Source of the DNA: Deuterostichococcus epilithicus
Lineage: Eukaryota > Chlorophyta > Trebouxiophyceae > Prasiolales > Stichococcaceae
DNA length: 64,000 nt
Reading direction: 5' to 3'
Assembly: GCA_033439295.1 (NCBI GenBank)
Contig: JAVTLE010000016.1
Span: forward strand, 1,054,001-1,118,000
Part shown: positions 45,918 to 55,533 of the stretch, in pieces
Numbering within the stretch: position 1 is the first letter of the stretch
Layout: each line of letters opens with the position of its first letter
The notes under the pieces: model-generated
What the model was told of the DNA's origin: nothing
What the model saw: only the letters and a program-made list of their open reading frames with translations
Databases searched by the model: none
Position numbers and translations under genes: made by a program

Positions 45918-47299
45918 ATGATGCTTTGCATATTTTGCAGCGTTGGTCAGGAGCTCAGGACCTTGCACTGGCGCGCTCTCTCATATAGCGCTCTGAGAGT
46001 TCTGCGCTGTGCGGCTGCAGCCAGCGTCCAGGCGGACGCACCGCCTGCCACCACCGAATGGTTCCAGAAGACCATCCGCCTGCCATGTGAGCTGCTGCTA
46101 TAGGAACAATACACGGACGGCTTGACGTTGCAGCCTTGCGGTGGAGGGGCCCCAGCGCCATTGATGCTGCGCATTGCACACTGTACACAGTTGCCAATGG
46201 TGCTGTGGATTGTTCTGCAGCTGTGAGGCGGGGGTGCCACGTCATGACACACGAGGTCGCGGATCAGCTGCCGGAGATCGGCGAGTTCGAGGTGAGCACC
46301 CTTCTGCTGGCGCTGGCAGCTCTAAATGGCACTCGGCATTGCCTACCGGCGCCCCAGCTGCAAGTCACGCTGCGGTCGTCTCTCATGCCATCTTGTCGGG
46401 CATGCTGTGCAGATTGGCATGGCGAACTTCTTCCTGCTGCACACCAGCGCCTCCCTCACCATCAACGAGAACGCCAGCCCTGACGTGCCGCTGGACCTGA
46501 ACGATGCGCTGGACAAGATTGCACCTGAGGGCGGCCACTACCGCCACCTGGACGAGGGGTGAGCTGCACTGCTGTCGCACCTGCACCTTGAAGTCGAAAT
46601 GTGCAGCACACGTCCATTGCAGACTGTGCAACGCGGCTTGTTGGAGTCACAGACCCTGAGCTGCTCAATATTTGCCAATGCAGGTACGATGACATGCCAG
46701 GTGAGCTCTTGCGGTTTCGTCTGACCCTGCAATGCGGCACTGTCCTACAACAGGGACACCCAACCGGTTGGGAAGTTGCATCTGCTGCGAATTGTTTCTC
46801 ACTGCTGAGGCGGGCAATGTTGCCTTGTTTAGCCCATGTCAAGTCGAGTCTCATGGGCGCCTCGCTGGATGTGCCGATTTCGAGAGGACGGCTCGCCTTG
46901 GGCACCTGGCAAGGTTGGCAATGCATCCTATTGATAAGGAGGCAGTACTGTCTCTGACCTCCCCCAGAAGGCTCTTGCCGATGATGTACGCATCTGCCTC
47001 TGCGGAAGTGAAACTCTCTGAGTGGACTGCAGGCATTTATTTGAACGAACACCGGAACTACGGCGGTGCGAAACGGCGGAAATGTCTAAACTTCCTTCTC
47101 AACTTCTTACTGCCATCAGCCAGCACCGGCAGTAGCGTGCGTCTTGCTGCCTTGCAAAGGCCCTTTCACCTGTCTGCACAGCGCGCGTGTGCTCCTGATT
47201 CCTCCCAGCTCCGTTCATGCACCAGGGGCTCGGCAACTCGTCGTCACCATCCAAGGCAAGAAGCGTGCTGACGGCCAGAAGTATGGACGGTACCGATGA
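45918..47299 (+). CDS. YjbQ/UPF0047 family protein (YjbQ-type thiamine phosphate synthase)
   Basis: Seven exons, 45918-46086, 46221-46291, 46413-46558, 46684-46700, 46833-46913, 47033-47065 and 47226-47299, join in phase to about 196 residues. After an N-terminal extension with many R, L and A (possible transit peptide) come the family blocks in order: [107 protein letters not shown] and [11 protein letters not shown]. Bacterial YjbQ folds as a trimer and can complement thiamine phosphate synthase; the eukaryotic role is not settled. Exon 4 is only 17 nt and encodes the strongly conserved D-D-M-P piece, so the model is firm there. The start is the least certain point. Confidence 0.9.
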
Positions 47300-47859
47300 T
47301 CGGTTCATTGCTGGTGATGAGGAGGCTTGTATTATAGACCCTAAACCCTCTAGCTTGGTGGTGCCGTTACATTATGAAGCAAGCTTTTGGAGATTACCGG
47401 GTGGGTGCATTGGGGTACATTTGGTGTGACAATTGCCTGGTCTGGTGTTGGCCTGTTGTGGACCTTCCGCCAGCGCAGTTGCAGCGAGGGTGGCACTTTG
47501 ATGCTGCGGACCTGTTACAGCAGCTCGTTCGAGCCTACATCTGTCATTCCTGCCGCTGAGTCGTGTCTGAAGAGAGAGCTAGGTCACACGCATGGCAGTC
47601 CCATGCTCTGGCAGGGCCCTGCCCGCTGCTGCTGCTGCGCGTCAGCAGACTCTGCGACCAGGCCATCACCAAATCATCGTTGCTGTGCGGTGCTCGCGTA
47701 CCTGCATCTCGAGAATACCTACATCCTGCCCGCCAAGGAGCGAGGTCTCACAAGAAATATGGTGTGCTGCTGGTGCGGCCCCCGCTGCAGCCCCTGCCAC
47801 AGCGGCCCCGGTGCGGGGTGTCATGCAAGCATCTCCGCCGCCTCCGCAGTGACCCTGCA
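47300..47859. other. Convergent spacer
   Basis: It lies between the 3' ends of the YjbQ gene and COX5B. No gene was recognised. A single CCCTAAACCC at 47339-47348 is too short to count as a telomeric repeat. Confidence 0.5.
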
Positions 47860-49127
47860 TCAGTGGTGGCCGCCAGCGCCCTCCACCCGCTTGAGCACGA
47901 AGTACTCGCCGTCCTCGATGATCTGCTTGGGCGGCTGGTTCTCCTCCACAATGCCCCACCTGCACACAGGTCAAGACGCACTCAAGCACCCGCGCCTCTT
48001 GCAGCATGGGCCGCTGTTACCGTGTGCTTCGTCATACTCATGAAGTTGGACTGTTTGTTGGGGTTGCCAAACACTCATCCAAGCAGGAGCCGGCCCTTGC
48101 AATCACCAGACGAGGGAGTCGTCATCAGGGTCCGGCACGCCAACCACCCTGTGGTCAAACATCGACGGCACCTCCACAGGCTTCTCCGCTGTGCCGAAGG
48201 GCGCATCTAGCCTGAGGCCAGCAGACAAGAACCGATGTCAGTGGGTGTGTTGTCCCATGCAGCACAGACATCCTGAGATGCAAGCGGCTGCCAGAATGCG
48301 AGTTTATGTGGTGAAAAGGGGAGCAGACGGGGCATGCAGGAGCCGGGAATGGCGAGCGCACCAGTCCTCGTGCCACGGGTTGACACCCTTCATTGTGGCC
48401 TCGATCTCCTGCCTTCAGAGTTGCAAGCAGCACCAAATCAGATCCGCCTTTCGTGGAAGCGCTGGCAAGACTTCACACAGCTGATCCACCACATGATCTT
48501 CGCCGTGGCTGGAACGTCGACCACCAGCACCAACGTACAGTGCGAGGAACAGCTCATTGAGACTCACTTTTCCAGCCCGGTGGCGTGCTCATACTCCGTG
48601 GCCAGGTCGCTGGTGGTGGGCGCAGTCGCCAGCTTCGATGCGGTTGTCTGCAAGCTGCGCCACTGCGCGCTGAGCGCTGCCGCCGGGCCGGCCTGTGCGA
48701 TGCAGCGCCCACGCCGTCAGGACCAGGCGACTTCCAGGTCGGACCCGTCACCGAGCGAGCCTGCCAGCAGCCTGACGAGGTGGTGCTCTGTAGGCGCCTT
48801 GCCAGCGCACGCGCAAAGTTGTATAGATTCGCGACACGGATCCCGTGTGGACTCCAGAGACTCCAGATCGCTCAGCCGTATGCTTGCGGCTGCATACAGC
48901 AAGCCTGCGTGTGCCGGCCCGGGCCGGCGGGCATCGCCTGGAAAGTTTGGGTGACGACTAGGGGTTAGGATGGCAGTCGGACACCACGGCGAGCCTACTG
49001 TGGCACAGCGCCAGAGACTCGCCTGCTGAGCAGCAGCTGCTGGCGAGCTGGTGGCGAGGCCGCCTGCAACGGCCTCTGATCGTCCAACCTGGCTTGCGAG
49101 CCTCGCCAGCCTGCAGAGTCCACGCAT
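47860..49127 (-). CDS. COX5B: Cytochrome c oxidase subunit 5B, zinc cysteines absent
   Basis: Five exons on the minus strand, 49127-49089, 48692-48568, 48412-48362, 48211-48107 and 47959-47860, join in phase to 139 residues. Exon 1 gives a mitochondrial presequence (MRGLCRLARLASQ). LATEYEHATGLEKQEIEATM matches the conserved A-T-G-L-E start of mature COX5B, followed by PWHEDWLDAPFGTAEKPVEV, PSMFDHRVVGVPDPDDDSLV and WWGIVEENQPPKQIIEDGEY. In animals and yeast the C-terminal half binds zinc through four cysteines; here the matching positions are V, P and other residues, and no cysteine remains in the mature region. COX5B is a nuclear-encoded, matrix-facing subunit of complex IV. The subunit is divergent from the SET-domain gene with a 420-bp gap. 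Confidence 0.88.
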
Positions 49128-49547
49128 TTTTGGGCCGGTCTCACCCAAGGCACACGACGCGCTGCCCACCGACTACTGCTGTCCACTGGCAGCTGTTGAA
49201 CTCGATGGGTGATTGGGGCAAACAGGCAGCAGTGCTGCTGTATCTACGCAGCAGCGTCAGGCTTCAATCACACAAGGCCTCTGCACACTGCCATTGGCGA
49301 GGGCGCGTTTCCCCAAGCGGTTTTTTGGTGCTACGTACCAGGTACAACATAAGTAGCTTGTTTCCAGGTCCTGAAACGCTCATTCTCGACTAGCTGTCTG
49401 CGAGTAGCACCTCCGTCCGGCCGCGAATTCAACGCTGCGTCACGGCATCACGGCACGCGCGATGGCCGCCCCTCACCACGCTGGGCTAGCACAGAGATGT
49501 GATTGCACAGTCGCCCCCTATTGGAAAGGAAACTAGCATCGCGAGCC
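49128..49547. promoter_or_regulatory. Divergent promoter region, COX5B and SET gene
   Basis: It is 420 bp between divergent starts. No defined element was seen. Confidence 0.4.
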
Positions 49548-52500
49548 ATGTCCGCAGCGCCGGAACAGACCCTGGCGGCCTGGCTGCGGCAACACGGCGG
49601 CGCGGTTCACGCAGGCATTCTGCTGCCGCACGACCTGCCCGGCGGTGGTCGGGGCGTCGTGGCGTCCCAGGCTTGCGCCAGGGGCGCGCAACTGATCTGC
49701 GTGCCGCCAGCGGGCTGCCTGCACGCAGCGGCTCAGCCGCTTCTCGCGGATACAAATGTGCGCTTTGCGCTGCGCCGCTGGCGGACCATCTGGCGCTGCA
49801 GCCAGCCGAGTCATTCACTTGTAGCACAGGAGCTGCCGCTGGCGGCGTGTACTTCGGAGGCGTTCGCGATAAGGCAGTGCACAGCTGGAGGACACCATGC
49901 CTGCTGCTGTGCCAGGGCCACGGAGCGGGTGCCGCGGCGTGGCTGCAGGAGAACCACGCCGAGCTGGGGTCCTTCCTAAGCACCGTGCTGCTGCTGATGG
50001 CGGAGCTGGTGCGAAGGCAGGAGTCGCTGCTACGGCCGTGGCTGTCGCAGCTGCCGGCCGAACACGATTGCTTACTGGCTTGGACAGCCGGCGAGCGTGC
50101 GGCGCTGCAAGGCGAGCAGAACTCTGGAACACCTTTTGCGCCTGAGCATGTCCCTTGCTGGTCCGGCGATCGCTCACAAGGAGCTGCTCTGTCTTGATGG
50201 TGCAAGTCGCAGCAGATGCTGATGCCACACTTTACTGGGCAGCAGGCACGGAGATCGACGGAGCGGATGCAAACTATCCAAACGTGTTCGAGCGGACGCT
50301 GCTGCCAATCATGGTGCAGCAGCCGCGGTGGTGGCCAGAGGCACGCAGGTATGGTCGGTGTCTAGCTTCGCCGCCTGTGGAGTTGCCTGGAGCATCAGAG
50401 GCGGCACTGGGTGGCATTGATGCCGGTGTCCAAACCTTGCCATCACGCGGCATTCTGCTGCGCAGGTTGTACGGTACCTTTGAGTTTGCGGCGGGCATGG
50501 TGCAGTCGCGTGCTTTTCACCTCAAAAAAGTGAGGAATCGCATGGTCACCTCCTCTGCAGTTCCTTCTTGTGCGTCTCAGAATAGATTTGTCCTGTCATT
50601 GACAGAAGGATGCCTCTGCCCTTGCTGAATGTCCCATAGCATGCTTTGCGGCGCATGCCGCTGTTCAGCGGGCTTGGCTGCCGCTGTGCTGACCTTTGAG
50701 CATGCAGACCGGGGCCGCTCGCAGGCCAGATTGCCGTCTTCAACATGTGTCACACCTGGTCGCAGGTGACCTGGGCGGCAGGACGGAGGAGCGAGCAGGA
50801 GCAGGACGACCTGTACATGCTCGCTGGCATAGACATGGCGAACCACTCCTCTCACGCCGCCATCCGCAATGCCACGCTCAACCTGGCGCCCGGGGGCGAC
50901 CAGGGGGCGGGCACATTCATCCTCACGGCAGGTGCCTGTTGCAGTGGGTTATCGAACCAAGCACGAACGTGTCGCCCAGACTGCGAGCAACCTGCCTCAA
51001 GCTGGAAAGCCCACTGGCCGCCCCGCGTCCGCATCCCTGCGGCCTCATCCTTGTGACCTCGCAAGGCGTGCTCCCCGTGGCAGTCGTTGATGCTGGTGCC
51101 TGTGCGGTCAGAGAGGGACATTGCGGCGGGGGAGGAGGTGTGCATCAGCTATGGGGCGCTGGCGGACGCAGAGCTGCTGCGGGTCTACGGCTTTGTGGAG
51201 GCGCGCTCGGAGGGCAGCAGCGGCGCCACAAACCCGCACAACTTCGTGCGCATCCAGACCGCCTCCCTCGTCAGCGCCTGCCAGGTGGGTGTGTGCGCGT
51301 GTGCCGCTTTCCTGTGCACCCGGAGAGCGCTCCTTGTCAACGCCGGCCCCAAGCAGGTGCAGGGCATGAGGATGCGCCCCCCGCTTCCCGCCAGATGAAT
51401 GCAGAAGAGCAGCATATGAGCATCACGTTGTGCCGCCCCCCTTGTAGCGAAGCGCCCCTAAGCCCGTCAACGTGGCGGCTGCAGCGACTTGCGAGCTCGA
51501 GCGTGGCGTCGCCGTGGCCTGCCTGCAGGACCACCTGGCGGCGCGGGCGGAGGAGGATGCAGCGGCAGGCGAGCCGCCGGATGCCGGCGCGGGCCCCGCC
51601 TTCGAGGCCGCCCGCGACTGGGTGCTGCGGCGGGTGGGCGCCGCCTTCCGGCTGACGCACCAGGCGCCGCTGCCGCCGGACCTGCTCACGACGGTCATGG
51701 TGCGCCAGGCCCCTCCTTCCTTCGCTGCCGCTCTGTGAAATATCCCTCCTGGGTCATGCATTTGACAGACCTTCACTGGCACTCTGTGAAAGATCCCTCC
51801 TGGGTCATGCGTTTGACAGACCTTCACTGGCACTCTGTGAAAGATCCCTCCTGGGTCATGCGTTTGACGGAGCTGCTGTATGTCGAATTTACACGGGACG
51901 CGCCAAGGCGCCTGCCCGCGCCTAGATGCGTCCAGAGATGGCAATCGGCGTCTGACAGCTGTGCAGCGACACACCTGCTGGGGCGGGGCGCTTGCTGTCA
52001 ACCCCCAGCTCGCAGCAGACACATCGCAACTGTGCCCCTCCTGTGGCGCCGCCCATTCGCCCCCAGTGCCCTGTGAAGGTGCTGCTTACGAGCAGAGCAG
52101 ACTATGAACTTTCCACAATGCCCTGTGAAGTGCTGCTTACGAGGAGAGCAGGCTACAACTCCTCCACGATGCCCCGCGCAGGTGCTGCTGATGAGCAGGG
52201 CGGACCTTGATGAGTACATAGCCTCGGGCGGGCCGCACGCCAGCGCCGGCGGCAGCAGCGCCGCCGGGGACAGCAACAAGGCCCCGTCCCTGCATGGCCT
52301 GCTCGACATGGACCTCCTGGAAGCTGCCGCAGACGACGACACAGACTTCTGCAGCGACGTGTGCTCTGTGCTGCTGGCGGCGCTGTCCGAACGTGCAAAG
52401 GCGCACGCGCCGGCGGAGGCGGCGGCGGCGTCGCTGCCGCACAGAGCCGCGCGGTCACATCGCCTGCAGTACGCCGCCCAGGTGCGGCACAGGGGCATGG

Positions 52501-52991
52501 TATCTCGGCCTGCATCACGTACAGCCTTCCACGCTGCTTGCGGTCGAGCCGGCGTCATGCGAGGCTGGACCTCACCGCCCGGCCGCCCCCGCCACGTCTT
52601 CAGGAGCACAGCCCGGGCGGCCATATCTTCACTCACATTTGCACCCACATCACTGCCTCGTCGCGGGGCGCGGACCCTGTCGCGGTGGCTGCACGGCGCT
52701 CCTGCAGCCTCGGCCTCACTCTCAGGCCCGCAGCCGCATCTTTGGCCTGAGCCAGCTCTTGTTGACGCGTAGGTGCGACGGGGGGAGCTGGCGATTCTGT
52801 CGCGCGCGTCGCGCTGGGTGGTGCAGCTGCTTGGCCGTCTGGACGCCGGCAGCGACTCCGGTGACGACGGCGGCGCCGACGGCGACGGGCACTACGAGGC
52901 GCAAGACTTGAGCGCTTCCGAGGGGGAGGGGGAGGAGGCGCCGGCGCCGGACCCGGGGGCGCTGCGCGGCGCCAAGCGCGCGCGGTGGTGA
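49548..52991 (+). CDS. SET-domain protein-lysine methyltransferase (Rubisco LSMT/SETD-type)
   Basis: Nine exons, 49548-49757, 49949-50111, 50246-50348, 50466-50529, 50766-50931, 51112-51284, 51448-51699, 52182-52481 and 52773-52991, join in phase to about 549 residues. The N-terminus has the split-SET start LAAWLRQHGGAVHAGI and GRGVVASQACARGAQL. Then come LLRPWLSQLPAEHD, LQGTEIDGADANY, GMVQSRAFHLKK, MLAGIDMANHSSHAAIRN with the catalytic N-H-S motif, and IAAGEEVCISYGALADAELL with the final SET motif. The C-terminal half resembles the Rubis-subs-bind helical domain (VLLMSRADLDEYI) and ends in an acidic tail with GAKRARW. The substrate is unknown; relatives methylate Rubisco, aldolase or other non-histone proteins. 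The intron after A-A-L-Q-G seems to start with GC. No transit peptide is obvious. Confidence 0.88.
51731..51870. repeat. 51-bp tandem repeat in SET gene intron 7
   Basis: Three copies, starting at 51731, 51782 and 51833, each begin CTCTGTGAAA and contain TCCCTCCTGGGTCATGC; the third is truncated. The period is a multiple of three, so the frames stay open on both strands, but no protein is supported. Confidence 0.9.
52066..52200. repeat. Tandem copies of the exon 8 acceptor edge
   Basis: Two upstream copies (from 52079 and 52130) repeat the start of SET gene exon 8 (from 52182), GTGCTGCT followed by GAGCAG-like sequence, at a spacing of 51-52 bp. Each copy is preceded by CCCTGTGAAG, with GAAG where the functional acceptor has CGCAG. 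Confidence 0.8.
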
Positions 52992-53430
52992 GGCGGTGGC
53001 GGTGCAGGTTCTGGGAACGCTGTGCGCCAAGCAGGCGCAGTGCCTAGTGAGGAAGTGGTGGAACAGTTGCAAACAGAAGACGACCCACTCAGAAGGTGTA
53101 GCAATCCGCCTGGACCGCAAGACCGAGAGATAGGTGGTTTGTGTGCAGTCCTCGGTATCTGGGTAGGCGTGCACCCCTTTGAGGCACAGCCTCTGATGAC
53201 TGGTGTGAACGGTGACTGGTGGCATATCGATGACATCACTGTTGAGACAGCATCACGTCTGGCTGCCCAATAATCTGGTCGAAGTGCCCCTCAGCAGTTG
53301 ATGGAGTTTCGAGCCACCTACGTAAGGAGCTGGAGCAAAGGCCGGCTTCAAGGTTCTCGGAGGTTTTGGCACGGTCCAACACACTCGTTGGGCCCGCACC
53401 TCTCGCACCAAACCAACTGGCATATCGTTC
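52992..53430. other. Convergent spacer
   Basis: It lies between the 3' ends of the SET gene and PRAI. No separate gene was seen. Confidence 0.5.
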
Positions 53431-54962
53431 TCAGCTCTGTTCCTGCACTCCCGCCGCCGTTGGTGCCGCCGCCGCCTGCTCACCCTTGACCGCCGCAATG
53501 AAAGCCCTGACCTTTTCTGCATCCTTTGCCACGCCATCGGGCCCGGCAACGCCGCTGGAGACGTCCACGACGGAAGGCCTGGCTATTCGCACTGCCTCTT
53601 CCACGTTGCCCGGGTTCAGCCCCCCAGCCAGCAGCCAGCCCCGCCGAGCGTGCGCAGCGGGCGGCCGCAGCGCGCGCCAGTTGAGCGCCTCGCCGCTGCC
53701 GCCCTTTGCGCCGTCCACCAGGAGCCAGTCCGCTTGCCTGCAGCGGCAGCAATCATTCACTAGTGTCTCCAGGGGCATCCTCTGCATGGACGGGCGTGAA
53801 GTCGGTGCGACGGAACCAGGCCAGTCACCCACTCGCGAAAACGTGCCGCTGAAACCGCACAACAGCATCCTGCCACCCAACCTAGGATGCTGCCCAGGCG
53901 CACCATGTCAGTGCGCCTACCAGACTCTGTCCTTCTTGCTCAGGTCTCTAGGCATCACATGTTGGTGCTGTATTCATGTCGAAGTGATCCACAGCACCGT
54001 GTGCAATCGTGGAGCTGCACCGTGTCTGCCGGCTTCCATCAGCAAGGAGTCCGAGGCCAATAAGCAGGTGCACCTGTTTGACTCTTTGGGCGATTGGCTA
54101 TCGCCACCCGGCAGCGGCGTCTGAATTTGGCCCTCTGGCGTCGAGTGCAGCACGTATATTACCTGCAAGGATTTGGAGAGGGGTTGCATCACCAGCCGCA
54201 GTATCGGTTCAGCCGCCCCGCCCTTGGCAGCAACCGTCTGGTGGCGTCACGCAACGCAGCCTTCTGAAACAAGAAATGCTGGTGGATTAGAGAGCGACTG
54301 CGCTTGCCCTTGTATCCAATGGCCGGCGGCGCCATGCACGGCATACTCGACTTAGACAAAGATTCTGCATATCACGTAGAAGGTAGCCGCGCCTCCAGCG
54401 ACGGAGGCAGGCCGGCGAGCGCCCGCCGTGCGCCATCGCCGTGCAGCTGCACGATGCCGATGCCCGCCTCGGCACACACACGGGCAATGGTCTCCGCGTC
54501 CTCGTCGACGAAGACTGCCACAGGACGGGCGCCCCGCTCCAGGGCCGCGGCCGCAATGTCCGCCGCAGTGGCGATGCCGACCGCACGCTTTGTCTTTGGC
54601 CACAGGATCATGCCTGCGGCGACTTCAAAGGCGCTGGGTATCTGGGCTGTCTCAGCATGTGAGTCGGAAATCAGCAAGCACAGCAGCACTACAGGAATGC
54701 AAGTGGCACCCAGGTGTGCCGCACCGATGAAGTCGGCTCCGGCGCTGGCAGCGAGCGCCGCATCCTGGGGGCTGTGGACGCCGCAGATTTTCACTAGCGG
54801 CGAGAAGGCGCCAGCTTCAGCTCGCGTTAGGTGCAAATGCCTGCAAATGAACAGCCGGGCCGTCGTCCTGGCGATTTGCAGCTTTGTAGTGACTGGCTTC
54901 ACAGGGATGCACCACCGCACCCTACCTCCAAACTGAGGTTTTCTGGCGTCGTCTGCATACAT
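53431..54962 (-). CDS. TRPF: Phosphoribosylanthranilate isomerase
   Basis: Five exons on the minus strand, 54962-54926, 54793-54725, 54613-54393, 54162-54074 and 53737-53431, join in phase to about 240 residues. The catalytic cysteine lies in VKICGVHSPQDA, followed by GADFIGMILWPKTKRAV, VAVFVDEDAETIARV, GIVQLHGDGARRAL, LEVIYVLHSTPEGQIQTPLP, WLLVDGAKGGSG with the catalytic aspartate, GWLLAGGLNPGNVEEAV and VVDVSSGVAG. The enzyme converts PRA to CdRP, the substrate of IGPS, which is encoded in the same window. The junction S-L-E / V-I-Y-V needs an intron starting GCGCGG; the alternative GT donor breaks the frame. The N-terminal exon is short and lacks a clear transit peptide, so the start may lie further upstream. 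Confidence 0.92.
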
Positions 54963-55533
54963 CACTCGAGAAGGAACATGTTTGTTGCAACCGCGAACAA
55001 GATGCACGCCCTAGACCAGGGCAAGCGCCCTGAGCGTGCATGTCTAAGAACGGAATGGTGTCAGATTGGAAGGTTCGTCTGTGTTGAGAGGTTTGCGAAG
55101 GATGCACAAACGTCGCGGGGGTGCTGAACGAGTAAGATACAGGCGCTTCTGCTCGCAGTGCCTCACGCAGCCTGCGTCAGATGATGTGCTCATGAATGCA
55201 TTTGCGGCGCCGCTGGGATGCCGGCGGCAGCGCCATGGTGGACTCCCGGGTTGCACCGTCCAACTTTTCGCCACAACGATTTCAGATCGTCACTTCTCAT
55301 CCAACCGATCCCTTTCAACCCAATCTACTGCCTGCCATCTCGCACGGCTGCTTCCGCCGCACGAGCAGCAGCGATTGACGCCTCGGCAATATGCGCATAT
55401 GCTGCTGCCGTCAGCAGCGGCTGCTGCCGGCGGCGACGCTGTCGCTCAGGTTGTTATCCATTTCAAAAATTATGCGCATATTGGGCAGCAGCCGTAGGTT
55501 GACTCCGCAGCCTGCCACCGCAGCGAAATGCCG
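54963..55533. other. Spacer between PRAI and the PH-domain gene
   Basis: It contains the PRAI promoter and the 3' end of the PH-domain gene. A plus-strand open frame from 55528 overlaps that 3' end and is discussed as a finding. Confidence 0.4.

Noticed and set aside
47339-47348. CCCTAAACCC, like the plant telomere repeat
   Set aside because: Only one and a half units, too little to mean an interstitial telomere.
54185-54260. Possible extra PRAI exon (frame starting K-A-A-L-R-D)
   Set aside because: It does not fit the phase of its neighbours, and the family needs no residues there.
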